Part shown: piece after piece, positions 9,509-22,112 of the stretch
Numbering within the stretch: the first letter of the stretch is position 1
Layout of the letters: each line of letters starts with the position of its first letter
Source of the DNA: Streptomyces sp. ISL-1
GTDB taxonomy: Bacteria; Actinomycetota; Actinomycetes; Streptomycetales; Streptomycetaceae
DNA: 64,000 bases
Assembly (NCBI RefSeq): GCF_018614585.1
Contig: NZ_JAGGOI010000015.1
Location: forward strand, 108,976-172,975
Reading direction: 5' to 3'
The notes under the pieces: generated by a model
Database searches by the model: none
What the model was told of the DNA's origin: nothing
What the model saw: only the letters and a program-made list of their open reading frames with translations
Program-made: the position numbers and the translations under genes

Positions 9509-10384
9509 ATGGAGCTCGGTCTCGTCGGCCTTGGCAAAATGGGCGGCAATATGCGCGAGCGCATCCGCCGCGCAGGCCACACCGTCATCGGCTACGACCG
9601 CAACCCGGACGTAGCCGATGTCCACAGCCTCGAAGAGCTTGTGGGCAAGCTGAAGGCCCCGCGGGCCATCTGGGTGATGGTCCCGTCCGGAGCCGCGACC
9701 CAGGCCACCATCGACGAGCTGGCCGATCTGCTGTCCCCCGGCGACATCGTGGTGGACGGCGGCAACTCCCGCTGGACGGACGACGAGAAGCACGCCGTAG
9801 AGCTGGGCATCAAGGGCATAGGTTTCGTCGACTGCGGTGTGTCCGGTGGTGTCTGGGGCCTGGAGAACGGCTACGCGCTGATGTACGGCGGTCATGCCGA
9901 GCACGTCGCGATGGTGCAGCCGATCTTCGACGCGCTGAAGCCCGAAGGCGAGTTCGGCTCGGTGCACGCGGGCAAGGTCGGCGCCGGCCACTTCGCGAAG
10001 ATGGTCCACAACGGCATCGAGTACGCCATGATGCAGGCCTACGCCGAGGGCTGGGAGCTGCTCGAGAAGGTCAACTCGGTCACCGACGTACGCGCGGTCT
10101 TCCGCTCCTGGCAGGAGGGCACCGTCATCCGTTCGTGGCTGCTCGACCTGGCGGTCAAGGCGCTGGACGACGACGAGCACCTGGACAGCCTGCGCGGTTA
10201 CGCGGAGGACTCCGGCGAGGGCCGGTGGACCGTGGAAGCCGCGATCGACAACGCGGTGCCCCTGCCGGCGATCACCGCGTCGCTGTTCGCGCGGTTCGCG
10301 TCCCGTCAGGAAGACTCCCCGCAGATGAAGATGGTCGCGGCGCTGCGTAACCAGTTCGGCGGCCACGCGGTCGAGAACAAGTAG
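9509..10384 (+). CDS. gnd: 6-phosphogluconate dehydrogenase, decarboxylating (short form)
   Basis: The enzyme oxidises 6-phosphogluconate to ribulose 5-phosphate and CO2 in the pentose phosphate pathway. The 291-residue product is of the short GndA-like class common in actinobacteria, about 180 residues shorter than the E. coli type. The Rossmann GLGKMG is at residues 6-11; the substrate-site SGGVWGLENGYALMYGG and catalytic GHFAKMVHNGIEY motifs are present. ATG at 9509 is preferred over the adjoining GTG at 9506 because an AAGG site ends 8 nt before it. It sits between dnaN and recF, a conserved Streptomyces position. Confidence 0.93.
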   Translation: MELGLVGLGKMGGNMRERIRRAGHTVIGYDRNPDVADVHSLEELVGKLKAPRAIWVMVPSGAATQATIDELADLLSPGDIVVDGGNSRWTDDEKHAVELGIKGIGFVDCGVSGGVWGLENGYALMYGGHAEHVAMVQPIFDALKPEGEFGSVHAGKVGAGHFAKMVHNGIEYAMMQAYAEGWELLEKVNSVTDVRAVFRSWQEGTVIRSWLLDLAVKALDDDEHLDSLRGYAEDSGEGRWTVEAAIDNAVPLPAITASLFARFASRQEDSPQMKMVAALRNQFGGHAVENK

Positions 10385-10417
10385 TAACCCAGAGCTGGGG
10401 GAGGTCGGCGTACCACC

Positions 10418-11584
10418 ATGCACGTCACGCATTTGTCGCTGGCCGACTTCCGCTCGTACGCCCGGGTCGAGGTCCCACTCGACCCGGGCGTCTCCGTGTT
10501 CGTTGGGGCGAACGGGCAGGGCAAGACCAATCTCGTCGAGGCGGTCGGCTATCTGTCGACGCTGTCCAGCCACCGGGTGTCCTCGGACGCGCCACTGGTG
10601 CGGATGGGTGCGGACCGGGCGGTGATCCGGGCTGCCGTCACGCAGGGCGAGCGCTCCCAGCTGATCGAGCTGGAGCTCAATCCGGGGAAGGCCAACCGGG
10701 CCCGCATCAATAGGTCTTCGCAGGTCAGACCACGTGATGTGCTTGGGATAGTACGGACGGTGCTGTTCGCGCCGGAGGATCTGGCACTGGTGAAGGGCGA
10801 TCCGGGCGAGCGGCGGCGGTTCCTCGATGAGCTGGTCACAGCTCGCTCGCCGCGGATGGCCGGGGTGCGCTCCGACTACGAGCGCGTGCTCAAACAGCGC
10901 AACACCCTGCTGAAGTCGGCGGCGATGGCGCGGCGGCACGGCGGGCGGGCGGAGGGATCTCCCGCGACGAAGTCCGGGGGGTCGGATCTGTCGACGCTGG
11001 ATGTGTGGGACCAGCATCTCGCGCGGGCCGGCGCGGAGTTGCTGGCGCAGCGGATCGATCTGATCGCCACGCTGGAGCCGCTGGCGGAGAAGGCCTACGA
11101 ACAGGTCGCGCCGGGGGGCGGGCCGGTTGCGCTGGAGTACCGCTCCTCTGCCGGTGGCGGCGCGGGTGTGGCCGGAGTGCGAGGGCGCGAGGCGCTGTAC
11201 GAGCAGCTGATGGGCGCGCTGGCGGAGATGCGCAAGCAGGAGATCGAGCGGGGCGTGACGCTGGTCGGGCCGCACCGGGACGACCTGGTGCTCAAGCTGG
11301 GGCAGCTGCCGGCGAAGGGCTACGCGAGCCATGGCGAGTCCTGGTCGTACGCGCTGGCGCTGCGGCTTGCCTCGTACGACCTGCTACGGGCCGAGGGCAA
11401 TGAGCCCGTACTGGTGCTGGACGACGTGTTCGCGGAGCTGGACGCCCGGCGTCGGGAGCGGCTGGCGGAACTGGTGGCTCCGGGTGAGCAGGTGCTGGTG
11501 ACCGCGGCGGTCGAGGACGATGTGCCGGGAGTGCTGGCGGGGACGCGGTACATGGTGGCGGACGGGGCGGTGGAGCGCGCATGA
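10418..11584 (+). CDS. recF: DNA replication/repair protein RecF
   Basis: RecF is an SMC-like ATPase that helps load RecA at gaps through RecOR. The 388-residue protein has Walker [10 protein letters not shown] at 30-38, the signature region around [21 protein letters not shown], and the Walker B/D-loop [19 protein letters not shown] near 330-350. The start [14 protein letters not shown] is typical and follows a GGGGAGG ribosome site. The last codons overlap the next gene's ATG, so the two are coupled. Confidence 0.96.
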   Translation: MHVTHLSLADFRSYARVEVPLDPGVSVFVGANGQGKTNLVEAVGYLSTLSSHRVSSDAPLVRMGADRAVIRAAVTQGERSQLIELELNPGKANRARINRSSQVRPRDVLGIVRTVLFAPEDLALVKGDPGERRRFLDELVTARSPRMAGVRSDYERVLKQRNTLLKSAAMARRHGGRAEGSPATKSGGSDLSTLDVWDQHLARAGAELLAQRIDLIATLEPLAEKAYEQVAPGGGPVALEYRSSAGGGAGVAGVRGREALYEQLMGALAEMRKQEIERGVTLVGPHRDDLVLKLGQLPAKGYASHGESWSYALALRLASYDLLRAEGNEPVLVLDDVFAELDARRRERLAELVAPGEQVLVTAAVEDDVPGVLAGTRYMVADGAVERA

Positions 11585-12135
11585 GCGAGGAACCACGCGG
11601 CGAGCCTGTGGAGACACCGAAGGTGCCCGAGTCCTCCGGCGTCGACCTGGCGCGGGTCGCGCTGCGCGCGGCGAAGGAGCAGGCGAAGGCGAAGGGTGCG
11701 GCGGCGCAGCAGAAGAAGCAGGCCAGGAGGGGCGGGGGGCTGCGGTCGGGAGCGCGTGCGGACGGCCGCGATCCGTTGCCGCTCGGTGCCGCGATCAACC
11801 GGCTGATCACCGAGCGGGGCTGGGAGACGCCGGCCGCGGTGGGCGGGGTGATGGGACGCTGGCCGCAGATCGTGGGCGAGGACCTGGCGAACCACTGTGC
11901 TCCGAAGCAGTTCGACGACGATCCTTCTGAGCGTGTCCTGACGGTGCAGTGCGACTCGACGGCGTGGGCGACGCAGCTTCGGCTGCTGGCGCCGAGGGTG
12001 GTGGCGCGGCTGAACGAGGACTTGGGGCACGGGACGGTACGGCTGATCAAGGTGCTGGGACCGGGTGGGCCGCCGAAGAGGTACGGGCCACTGAGAGCGC
12101 CGGGCAGTGTGGGGCCGGGCGACACGTACGGCTGA
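11581..12135 (+). CDS. dciA: DciA family protein (DUF721), predicted replicative helicase loader/operator
   Basis: DciA is the ancestral partner of the DnaB helicase in bacteria lacking DnaC/DnaI loaders; the homologue here is placed by its DUF721 domain and its position after recF. The 184-residue product has a basic Ala/Lys-rich N-terminal half and the domain in the C-terminal half: [28 protein letters not shown], then [17 protein letters not shown] and [15 protein letters not shown]. The ATG overlaps the recF stop (ATGA). The position recF-dciA-gyrB is conserved in actinobacteria. The helicase-loading role is inferred from the family. Confidence 0.9.
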   Translation: MSEEPRGEPVETPKVPESSGVDLARVALRAAKEQAKAKGAAAQQKKQARRGGGLRSGARADGRDPLPLGAAINRLITERGWETPAAVGGVMGRWPQIVGEDLANHCAPKQFDDDPSERVLTVQCDSTAWATQLRLLAPRVVARLNEDLGHGTVRLIKVLGPGGPPKRYGPLRAPGSVGPGDTYG

Positions 12136-12192
12136 GAGGGTTTCTCTCCCCACCACCCGTCGCGTCCCTTCCCGGCCCCCCGGGGCCCGGTC

Positions 12193-12216
12193 CCCGGCCC
12201 CGGATCCGGGGCCGGG
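12193..12216 (+). terminator. 24-bp perfect GC palindrome, likely terminator of recF-dciA
   Basis: A perfect palindrome centred on GGATCC, 57 nt after the dciA stop and followed by ATTT. It can form a 10-12 bp GC stem; termination is inferred. Confidence 0.6.
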
Positions 12217-12546
12217 ATTTCCCGGCCGCCCGGCTCCAGGCTGCGCCCCGGACCCGTCCCGCCCCTTGGCGCCGCGGGTCCCGGTCCGCACGCGCCGGAC
12301 GCTGCGCCCATGGCGGACACCTCCACCCGTAACGAGAGAAACTCCACGAGGCGTGTGAGGTGTCTCTCACTGAGGCCGGGCCATAGCCGGACCGTAGCGA
12401 GTGGTTGACAGGCCGAAGCGCTCAACGCCCGCGTGAGCCCCTTGGAGCCCCTTCCTGGATATGGGGAGTCGGACCATCACGGTTCAGGGCGGCACATGCG
12501 GACTCAGCTACCGGCAAACCCCCATTCGGGTCGGCGGTACCGGTAG

Positions 12547-14688
<2,142 letters not shown>

Positions 14689-14730
14689 GTCGGTCTGTCG
14701 CTGACCGCTTCGAAAGGATTTTGACCAGCA

Positions 14731-17322
14731 ATGGCCGACGAGAACACTCCCGCCACCACTGAAGAAGAAGAGCCGGTGCTGCGGATCGAGCCCGTCGGGC
14801 TCGAGACCGAGATGCAGCGCTCGTATCTCGACTACGCGATGTCCGTCATCGTCTCGCGTGCGCTGCCGGACGTACGGGACGGCCTCAAGCCCGTCCACCG
14901 GCGCGTGCTCTACGCGATGTACGACGGCGGCTACCGGCCCGAGAAGGGCTTCTACAAGTGCGCCCGCGTCGTCGGTGACGTCATGGGTACGTACCACCCG
15001 CACGGCGACTCCTCGATCTACGACGCGCTCGTACGTCTGGCCCAGCCGTGGACGATGCGCATGCCGCTGGTGGACTCCAACGGCAACTTCGGTTCCCCGG
15101 GCAACGACCCGGCCGCCGCCATGCGGTACACCGAGTGCAAGCTGATGCCGCAGTCGATGGAGATGCTCCGGGACATCGACGAGGAGACCGTCGACTTCCA
15201 GGACAACTACGACGGCCGTAACCAGGAGCCGACGGTCCTGCCGGCGCGCTTCCCGAACCTGCTCGTCAACGGCTCGGCCGGCATCGCGGTCGGTATGGCC
15301 ACGAACATCCCGCCGCACAATCTGCGCGAGGTCGCGGCCGGCGCGCAGTGGGCGCTGGAGCACCCGGAGGCCACCCACGAGGAGCTCCTCGACGCGCTCA
15401 TCGAGCGGATCAAGGGTCCGGACTTCCCGTCCGGCGCGCTGGTCGTGGGACGCAAGGGCATCGAGGAGGCGTACCGCACCGGTCGCGGCTCCATCACGAT
15501 GCGCGCGGTCGTCGAGGTCGAGGAGATCCAAGGGCGGCAGTGCCTGGTGGTCACCGAGCTTCCGTACCAGACCAACCCGGACAATCTCGCGCAGAAGATC
15601 GCCGACCTGGTGAAGGACGCCAAGGTCGGAGGCATCGCCGACGTCCGCGACGAGACCTCGTCCCGTACGGGCCAGCGCCTGGTCATCGTGCTCAAGCGCG
15701 ACGCCGTTGCCAAGGTCGTGCTGAACAACCTCTACAAGCACACCGACCTCCAGACGAACTTCGGCGCGAACATGCTGGCGCTGGTCGACGGCGTGCCGCG
15801 CACGCTGTCGCTGGACGCCTTCATCCGCCACTGGGTGCACCACCAGATCGAGGTCATCGTCCGGCGCACGAAGTTCCGCCTGCGCAAGGCGGAGGAGCGG
15901 GCGCACATCCTGCGCGGTCTGCTCAAGGCGCTGGACGCGATCGACGAGGTCATCGCGCTGATCCGGCGCAGTGACACCGTCGAGATCGCGCGTGAGGGCC
16001 TGATGGGCCTGCTGCAGATCGACGAGCTCCAGGCCAACGCCATCCTCGAGATGCAGCTGCGCCGACTGGCCGCCCTGGAGCGCCAGAAGATCGTCGCCGA
16101 GCACGACGAGCTGCAGGCCAAGATCAACGAGTACAACGCGATCCTGGCCTCGCCCGAGAAGCAGCGTCAGATCGTCAGCGAGGAACTGGCAGTCATCGTC
16201 GAGAAGTTCGGCGACGACCGGCGCTCCAAGCTGGTGCCCTTCGACGGCGACATGTCCATGGAGGACCTGATCGCCGAGGAGGACATCGTCGTCACCATCA
16301 CGCGTGGCGGCTATGTGAAGCGTACGAAGACGGATGACTACCGCTCGCAGAAGCGCGGCGGCAAGGGCGTACGCGGCACGAAGCTGAAGGAAGACGACAT
16401 CGTCGACCACTTCTTCGTCTCCACGACGCACCACTGGCTGCTGTTCTTCACCAACAAGGGCCGTGTCTACCGCGCCAAGGCGTACGAACTCCCTGACGCC
16501 GGCCGGGACGCGCGTGGGCAGCATGTCGCCAACCTGCTGGCCTTCCAGCCGGACGAGCAGATCGCCGAGATTCTGGCGATCCGCGACTACAACGCCGCTC
16601 CCTACCTGGTGCTCGCCACCAAGGGCGGTCTGGTGAAGAAGACATCTCTGAAGGATTACGACTCGCCCCGCTCGGGTGGCGTCATCGCGATCAATCTCCG
16701 CGAGACGGAGGACGGCAGCGACGACGAGCTGATCGGCGCCGAGCTGGTGTCGGCCGAGGACGATCTGCTTCTCATCAGCAGGAAGGCGCAGTCGATCCGG
16801 TTCACCGCGACCGACGACGCGCTGCGTCCGATGGGGCGTGCGACGTCGGGTGTGAAGGGGATGAGTTTCCGCGAGGGCGATGAACTGCTCTCGATGAATG
16901 TTGTCCGGCCAGGTACGTTCGTGTTCACTGCCACCGATGGTGGGTACGCGAAGCGGACCGCCGTCGACGAGTATCGCGTCCAGGGTCGCGGCGGCCTCGG
17001 TATCAAGGCCGCCAAGATTGTGGAGGATCGCGGTTCGCTCGTGGGTGCGCTGGTGGTCGAGGGGACGGATGAGATCCTCGCCATCACCCTCGGTGGCGGC
17101 GTGATTCGTACGCGAGTCAATGAAGTCAGGGAGACGGGCCGTGACACCATGGGCGTCCAGCTGATCAACCTGGGCAAGCGCGATGCCGTGGTGGGTATCG
17201 CTCGTAACGCCGAGGCTGGTCGCGAGGCCGAACAGGTCGACGGGACCGAAGAGGCCGACGTTGTGGCGGTCGAGGCGGTGGTCGAGGGCACGGAGCCTTC
17301 GGCCGGGGAGCACGAGGAGTAA
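14731..17322 (+). CDS. gyrA: DNA gyrase subunit A
   Basis: GyrA cleaves and rejoins DNA in gyrase. The 863-residue protein carries the catalytic tyrosine in AAAMRYTE (Tyr133). The quinolone-resistance region [17 protein letters not shown] (about 89-105) keeps the wild-type Ser94 and Asp98 equivalents of E. coli Ser83/Asp87. The C-terminal beta-pinwheel has the GyrA box region [10 protein letters not shown]. An AAAGGA ribosome site precedes the ATG. The acidic tail ends GEHEE, and the next gene starts 3 nt after the stop. Confidence 0.97.
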   Translation: MADENTPATTEEEEPVLRIEPVGLETEMQRSYLDYAMSVIVSRALPDVRDGLKPVHRRVLYAMYDGGYRPEKGFYKCARVVGDVMGTYHPHGDSSIYDALVRLAQPWTMRMPLVDSNGNFGSPGNDPAAAMRYTECKLMPQSMEMLRDIDEETVDFQDNYDGRNQEPTVLPARFPNLLVNGSAGIAVGMATNIPPHNLREVAAGAQWALEHPEATHEELLDALIERIKGPDFPSGALVVGRKGIEEAYRTGRGSITMRAVVEVEEIQGRQCLVVTELPYQTNPDNLAQKIADLVKDAKVGGIADVRDETSSRTGQRLVIVLKRDAVAKVVLNNLYKHTDLQTNFGANMLALVDGVPRTLSLDAFIRHWVHHQIEVIVRRTKFRLRKAEERAHILRGLLKALDAIDEVIALIRRSDTVEIAREGLMGLLQIDELQANAILEMQLRRLAALERQKIVAEHDELQAKINEYNAILASPEKQRQIVSEELAVIVEKFGDDRRSKLVPFDGDMSMEDLIAEEDIVVTITRGGYVKRTKTDDYRSQKRGGKGVRGTKLKEDDIVDHFFVSTTHHWLLFFTNKGRVYRAKAYELPDAGRDARGQHVANLLAFQPDEQIAEILAIRDYNAAPYLVLATKGGLVKKTSLKDYDSPRSGGVIAINLRETEDGSDDELIGAELVSAEDDLLLISRKAQSIRFTATDDALRPMGRATSGVKGMSFREGDELLSMNVVRPGTFVFTATDGGYAKRTAVDEYRVQGRGGLGIKAAKIVEDRGSLVGALVVEGTDEILAITLGGGVIRTRVNEVRETGRDTMGVQLINLGKRDAVVGIARNAEAGREAEQVDGTEEADVVAVEAVVEGTEPSAGEHEE

Positions 17323-17325
17323 AGC

Positions 17326-18009
17326 GTGAGTGGAGCCACGGGCGCCGGATCGGCCGATTCCGGAGCGAACGGTGCCCGTGGCCCTGCCGCGGACTCCCAG
17401 GGTGGGGGCACTCCCGCCGAAGGCAGGGGAATTACGGTGACGGACACCCGGGGGCAGATGCCTCCGTACGACAGATTCGGCGGCGAGCAGCCGGCGCCGC
17501 AGCATGCCCCGGCGCCGCAGCAGGCCGGGCAGCCGTACCACCCGCCGCAGGCGTACCCCTCGCCGCAGGGCGGTGGCGGAATGCCGCAGACGGGTGGCGC
17601 TGTGCGCCGGCCGCGGACCGGGGCGCGTACGACGCCGCGTACCCGCAAGGCGAGGCTGCGGGTGGCCAAGGCCGATCCGTGGTCGGTGATGAAGGTCAGC
17701 TTCCTGCTCTCCATCGCGCTCGGCATCTGCACGGTGATCGCGGCCGCGGTGCTATGGATGGTCATGGACGCGATGGGCGTCTTCTCGACTGTGGGCGGGA
17801 CGATCAGCGAGGCCACCGGCTCCAACGAGAGCAATGGCTTCGACCTTCAGTCGTTCCTTTCGCTGCCGCGAGTGCTCATCTTCACCTCGGTCATCGCGGT
17901 GATCGATGTGGTGCTGGCCACGGCGCTGGCGACGCTCGGGGCATTCATCTACAACCTGTCCGCAGGTTTCGTGGGTGGCGTCGAGCTGACCCTGGCCGAG
18001 GACGAGTAA
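17326..18009 (+). CDS. DUF3566 transmembrane protein downstream of gyrA
   Basis: A membrane protein of unknown function found directly after gyrA across actinobacteria (Rv0007-type in mycobacteria). The 227-residue product has a Gly/Pro/Gln-rich disordered N-terminal half. The DUF3566 region from about residue 105 starts KADPWSVMKVSFLLSIALG and has two membrane segments (~120-145 and ~180-215), ending in an acidic tail. The GTG start follows GAGGAG and lies 3 nt after gyrA, so it is likely in the gyrBA operon. Its biochemical role is not known to me. Confidence 0.88.
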   Translation: MSGATGAGSADSGANGARGPAADSQGGGTPAEGRGITVTDTRGQMPPYDRFGGEQPAPQHAPAPQQAGQPYHPPQAYPSPQGGGGMPQTGGAVRRPRTGARTTPRTRKARLRVAKADPWSVMKVSFLLSIALGICTVIAAAVLWMVMDAMGVFSTVGGTISEATGSNESNGFDLQSFLSLPRVLIFTSVIAVIDVVLATALATLGAFIYNLSAGFVGGVELTLAEDE

Positions 18010-18015
18010 CCAATT

Positions 18016-18044
18016 TTGGTACTCCCCTGGACGTGCGCTAATCT
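18016..18044 (+). promoter_or_regulatory. Predicted tRNA-Ile promoter
   Basis: TTGGTA (18016-18021), 17-nt spacer, TAATCT (18039-18044), ~25 nt before the mature tRNA. The same GC-TAATCTTC -10 context occurs before tRNA-Leu at 41110. Confidence 0.55.
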
Positions 18045-18068
18045 TCAGAGGTCAGCGCGCAGCGCGGC

Positions 18069-18142
18069 GGGGCTATAGCTCAGTTGGTTAGAGCGCATCC
18101 CTGATAAGGATGAGGCCACAGGTTCAAATCCTGTTAGCCCCA
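18069..18142 (+). tRNA. tRNA-Ile (GAT)
   Basis: A full 74-nt cloverleaf. The acceptor GGGGCTA pairs with TAGCCCC, the D-loop is AGCTCAGTTGGTTAGAGC, and the anticodon loop is CTGATAA with anticodon GAT. The T-arm contains GGTTCAAATCC and the discriminator base is A. CCA is not encoded. Confidence 0.97.
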
Positions 18143-18321
18143 CAGTTGTGATTCGGCCCGGACGGGGATTCTCCGTCCGGGCCGATCGCTTTGTCCGGGG
18201 CCCGAGTTGGGACGTTCGCCGGTCCCTCGCGCGTCGCACGCAGGTCACCGATCGGTATCGGTCGGTGTGTATAGTCGGGCGCCAGAAGTCCTCATACGTC
18301 AAGGAAAGACGAGGTCGCGCG

Positions 18322-18456
18322 GTGAAGAAGCTTCTCCTAGTCGCACTGGCCGCCATCGGCGGGCTCCTCGTGTACCGCCAGATCCAGGCGGATCGCGCCG
18401 AGCAGGATCTGTGGACGGAGGCGACCGACTCCGTGCCCGCAGGTTCGGGTGTGTGA
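18322..18456 (+). CDS. DLW-39 family micropeptide
   Basis: A 44-residue peptide starting KKLLLVALAAIGGLLVYRQ, a single membrane segment, followed by an acidic stretch with the family's DLW motif (EQDLWTEATD). It is conserved next to the gyrA-tRNA-Ile region of actinobacteria; the function is unknown. The GTG start lies just after a GA-rich region. A possible TATAGT -10 is at 18270-18275. A strong hairpin follows. Confidence 0.8.
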   Translation: MKKLLLVALAAIGGLLVYRQIQADRAEQDLWTEATDSVPAGSGV

Positions 18457-18475
18457 GACGCAGCAGTCTTGGTAC

Positions 18476-18507
18476 GAAGCCCCGGTCGCTGAAGCGGCCG
18501 GGGCTTC
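18476..18507 (+). terminator. Hairpin terminator after the DLW-39 gene
   Basis: Perfect 10-bp GC-rich stem (18476-18485 / 18498-18507) with a 12-nt loop, 20 nt downstream of the stop. Confidence 0.8.
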
Positions 18508-18642
18508 CTGCTGTCCGCGGCCTGCCTGCTGCATACAGCCTCGTCCGCCGTTGCGTGACCGTGACAATCCTGCCCTTGAGTTCGCCTCAGCAAATCACTA
18601 ACTTGCAAGAGCAAACTCAGGGGACTCGGGAGGGGAACACGG

Positions 18643-20664
18643 GTGCAGGCACAACTGGGCCGCCGCGCGACGGTGGCAACGATCGGCGCGGCGCTGCTCG
18701 CACTGTGGGCGAGCCCGCTGTCGGCGGCGAACGCGACCGTGCAGGTCGGGCACGCGGTGGAGAACCGGCAGGCGGGGAAGGTGAGTCGGGCCGGGGAGGT
18801 AGGTCGGGCGGGGGAGGCGACTCGGGCGCGGGAGGCGCGGCAGGATGAGGCGCCGGACGGCAAGAGCGGCCTCGTGATGGTGCTCGACTCCTCCGGCTCC
18901 ATGGCCGACGACGACGGCAGTGGACAGACGCGCATGGCCTCCGCCCGCGCGGCAGTCGGGACGGTCGTCGACGCCCTCCCCGACCGCTTTCCCACCGGTC
19001 TGCGGGTCTACGGCGCCGATCAGCCCAAGGGCTGCACCGACACCCGGCTGGTCCGGCCCGTCGAGCCGCTCGACCGTGCGGGCTTGAAACAGGCCGTGGG
19101 GGCACTGCGGCCCAAGGGCGACACCCCTATCGGGCTCTCGCTGCAGAAGGCCGCCGGGGACCTGCCGAAACCCGCGGACGGCGCGATCGGGACCCGTACG
19201 ATCCTGTTGATCTCCGACGGTGACGACAACTGCGGCTCCCCGCCGCCCTGCGAGGTCGCCCAGCAGCTCTCGAAGGACGGCGTCGGGCTGCGCATCGACA
19301 CGGTCGGGTTCCAGGTGCGGGGCGCGGCAAGGCAGCAGCTGGAGTGCATCGCGGAGGCGGGCAACGGGCGCTACTACGACGCACCCGACGCCAAGGCCCT
19401 CGCCCGCCAGCTGCAGCGCTCGGCCCAGCTGTCGGCCGACGGATACCGCTTCCGCGGCAAGCCGGTCGAGGGCGCGCCGCGGCGGGACGCGGCGCCCTCC
19501 GTCGTACCGGGGCAGTATCTGGACACGATCGGACCCGGCGAGCAGCGGTACTACGCGGTCGGCCTGGATGCCGAATCCACTGTGGAGTTCTCCGCGACGG
19601 CGGTGCCGCAGCCGGGGGCAGCGGTGGACACCTTCGACGCCCTGCGCACCAGCATTGCGTACGGCACCGACAGTGCCTGCGCCACCAGCACCGAGCGATT
19701 CTTCCAGAAGGAGGGAGCGACCCCACTGACCTCAGCCGTCGCCCGGATTCCGAGCGAGAAGGGCACGAGCGGCTGCGACAAGGCGGGCCGGTACTGGCTG
19801 GTCGTCGAGCGGGAGAGCAAGAAGGGCTCGGACGCCGGGCGCTGGCCGCTGGAGCTGACATACGGCGTCGAGCAGCCGCTGCCCAGGAATGTGACGCCGG
19901 CTCAGTCGCAGCCTGAGTACGGGGAGGGCGACAAGGACGCCCTGCTGCCGACCGGGGATCCGCGTGACGTGGCGGGCGGCACAGGCTTCAACGACGCCAA
20001 GGAGATCGGGCAGGGCATCTGGAGGGACAAGGTGCTGCCGTCCCAGACGCTCTGGTACAAGGTCCCGGTCGGCTGGGGGCAGCAGCTGCGGTACGACGTG
20101 GAGTTCGCCAACGAGCCCACTGTGGACGGCTCTTCGTCGGTGTGGTCCTACGGAGCGACTCAGGTCTTCACGCCGGGGCGGTCGCCGGTCGGCGGCGGCA
20201 CAGGGGAGTTCAGCCCGCAGACCGTCTACAACGGCCGGCCCACGGCGCTGGAGATGGGCACCGTGCCTGTCGCCTGGACCAACCGCCACGAGTCTCACCC
20301 CAATGTCGTCCCGGTGCACGCCAAGGGTGGTTTTTACATCGCCGTCACGCTGGGCGCGAAGGCCGCCGAGATCGCCGAGAACCCACGGATCGGTGTGGTG
20401 CTGAGGGTGGCGGTGATGGGCGAGGAGCTCGCCGGGCCGCAGCACAACGCGCCCGCCCTCGCGAACAAGGCGGACAAGAAGGGCGATGCCGCTGCCCGCG
20501 CAGACAGTGAAGCGACCGGCGGGGCAGGATGGACCGGCACCGCGATCGCCGCGGCAGCAGGCGGGGCGGTCATCCTGATCGCGGGCCTGGTGCTCGTACT
20601 GGTACGGCGCAAGCCGGCGACGGGTGCAGCCACGGACACGACCACATCAAGGAGAAGCGCGTGA
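18643..20664 (+). CDS. Secreted/anchored von Willebrand factor A domain protein
   Basis: A 673-residue membrane-anchored surface protein. After an N-terminal signal-like segment (~10-30), a VWA domain spans roughly 75-265. Its MIDAS start DSSGSMADDD and the TPIGLSL and ISDGDDNC loops are intact, so metal-dependent ligand binding is plausible. A long extracellular region (~280-610) follows. Then come a hydrophobic segment (~630-652) and an Arg-rich tail, giving a type I topology. The GTG start has a GGGAGGGG ribosome site. The extracellular region resembles almost the whole of the next protein (shared GGT-F-DA, PGQTLWY/FY-VPV-WGQQ and NAPA-type motifs), and the stop overlaps the next start. 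The ligand and process are unknown. Confidence 0.85.
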   Translation: MQAQLGRRATVATIGAALLALWASPLSAANATVQVGHAVENRQAGKVSRAGEVGRAGEATRAREARQDEAPDGKSGLVMVLDSSGSMADDDGSGQTRMASARAAVGTVVDALPDRFPTGLRVYGADQPKGCTDTRLVRPVEPLDRAGLKQAVGALRPKGDTPIGLSLQKAAGDLPKPADGAIGTRTILLISDGDDNCGSPPPCEVAQQLSKDGVGLRIDTVGFQVRGAARQQLECIAEAGNGRYYDAPDAKALARQLQRSAQLSADGYRFRGKPVEGAPRRDAAPSVVPGQYLDTIGPGEQRYYAVGLDAESTVEFSATAVPQPGAAVDTFDALRTSIAYGTDSACATSTERFFQKEGATPLTSAVARIPSEKGTSGCDKAGRYWLVVERESKKGSDAGRWPLELTYGVEQPLPRNVTPAQSQPEYGEGDKDALLPTGDPRDVAGGTGFNDAKEIGQGIWRDKVLPSQTLWYKVPVGWGQQLRYDVEFANEPTVDGSSSVWSYGATQVFTPGRSPVGGGTGEFSPQTVYNGRPTALEMGTVPVAWTNRHESHPNVVPVHAKGGFYIAVTLGAKAAEIAENPRIGVVLRVAVMGEELAGPQHNAPALANKADKKGDAAARADSEATGGAGWTGTAIAAAAGGAVILIAGLVLVLVRRKPATGAATDTTTSRRSA

Positions 20665-22082
20665 AGAGGCAGCGCGGCAGGGGCCGGGTGGCGCTCGCCG
20701 GCATGGCGGCGATGTGCGCTGTGGCGGCGCTGCCAGGGCAGGCGTGGGCGGTCGGCGAGCCCCATCCGTACGCCTTCGACAGCGAGGCCAAGGCGGTGCG
20801 GGGCTCGGCCGTCAACAGCGACGGGCCGCCCCTGACGGCCGGATCGACCTACAAGGACACGATCAAGCCCGGCGAGAAGCGCTACTACCGTGTCGACCTG
20901 GACACCAAGACCAATGCGTATGTCTCGGCGGTGGCCGTTCCCAAGCCGGCCACCAAGGTCGGGTACGCGGACAAGCTGACGGTCAGCATCGAGGACCGCT
21001 CGGGGACCAAGTGCGGTGACGGCTACGCCCAGTTCGGCTCCGCCACGTACGCCAGGCCGGTCGCCTCGTACGCGGAACGGACGATCGACAAGGACAGCGG
21101 CAGCTGCCAGGAGGCAGGCGCGTACTACGTGCTTCTGGAGCGGTCCGGTGAGGCCACGTCGACGCCCGAGCCATGGGATATGGAGATCCGTTTCGCCTCG
21201 GAGCCGGGGCTGAAGACCGCCGGCCCGACGGCACCGCCCGAGACCTGGCCGTCCGCATCGCCCGCCGTGCCCGCCGGCGGCCCGGAGAAGCGGCAGGGCG
21301 GCACGAGCTTCACCGACGCCACCGGCCTGACGCAGGGCGAGTGGCAGGACAAGATCACGCCCGGCCAGACGCTCTTCTACCGGGTGCCGGTCGACTGGGG
21401 ACAGCAGATCTTCGCCAGCGCCGACCTCGGCACCAGCGCGGCGGACGACAGCGCGGGGGGCGTCGGCAACGCCCTCGTGCTGGCTCTGCACAACCCGACC
21501 CGCGGGATCGTGCAGGACGCGTCGAGCGTGTACTACGACGGCAAGCAGAAGTCGCTGGCGTTGGATCCGCTGCCGCCGGTGGCGTACGAGAACCGCTACG
21601 ACTCCGACCCCTCCACCAAGGCCATGCGGTTCGCCGGCTGGTACTACCTCTCGGTCACGCTCAGCCCGGAGGTCGGCGAGGAGTTCGGCGAGAAGCCGAT
21701 CCCGCTGACCCTGCGGGTTAATGTCGAGGGCCAGCCGGATAACGCTCCGGCGTACGCGGGGCCCGCGGGGGACTTCGAGGTCACCAAGGACGACCAGGAA
21801 GCCGCGGACAGCGGCAAGAGCGCGCCGGAGGCGGCGAAGGGCGACACGATGCAGCTGGTCGCCGCCGCGGGCATTGGCGCCGGGACCGTGCTGGTGCTCG
21901 GGCTCGGGGCGTGGATGCTGCTGGCGCGGCGGCGGACGGCGAATGCGGCCCCGGACGCGACAGCGGCCCCCGCCGCGACCGCCGCCCCGGGCGTGGGGCC
22001 CGTGCCGGGCCCTGTCGGTCAAGGACAGGTGCCAGGGCAGGCGCCGGGGCAGGGACAGTACGGGCCGCCGCCCGCCTGGTAG
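20661..22082 (+). CDS. Membrane-anchored paralogue of the VWA protein, without a VWA domain
   Basis: A 473-residue product. The GTG start overlaps the upstream stop (GTGA) and follows AAGGAG. It has a signal peptide (KRQRGRGRVALAGMAAMC...PGQAWA, cleavage near residue 30), an extracellular region to ~390, a membrane helix (~400-425), an Arg-rich stop-transfer segment and a Pro/Ala/Gly/Gln-rich cytoplasmic tail. Two blocks match the ectodomain of the preceding protein: an N-terminal block with TIKPGEKRYYRVDLD and a C-terminal block with TPGQTLFYRVPVDWGQQ. The pair is coupled and probably acts together at the cell surface. I do not recognise a biochemical function. Confidence 0.8.
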   Translation: MKRQRGRGRVALAGMAAMCAVAALPGQAWAVGEPHPYAFDSEAKAVRGSAVNSDGPPLTAGSTYKDTIKPGEKRYYRVDLDTKTNAYVSAVAVPKPATKVGYADKLTVSIEDRSGTKCGDGYAQFGSATYARPVASYAERTIDKDSGSCQEAGAYYVLLERSGEATSTPEPWDMEIRFASEPGLKTAGPTAPPETWPSASPAVPAGGPEKRQGGTSFTDATGLTQGEWQDKITPGQTLFYRVPVDWGQQIFASADLGTSAADDSAGGVGNALVLALHNPTRGIVQDASSVYYDGKQKSLALDPLPPVAYENRYDSDPSTKAMRFAGWYYLSVTLSPEVGEEFGEKPIPLTLRVNVEGQPDNAPAYAGPAGDFEVTKDDQEAADSGKSAPEAAKGDTMQLVAAAGIGAGTVLVLGLGAWMLLARRRTANAAPDATAAPAATAAPGVGPVPGPVGQGQVPGQAPGQGQYGPPPAW

Positions 22083-22112
22083 TTCAGGACTGGCCGCTCA
22101 GACCGGCGGGGC

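Noticed and set aside
9446..11332. Long minus-strand open frame opposite gnd and recF
   Set aside because: Shadow of the two real genes; composition is typical of antisense frames in high-GC DNA.
12405..12433. TTGACA as a gyrB -35 element
   Set aside because: No acceptable -10 lies 16-19 bp downstream, so I did not call it a promoter.
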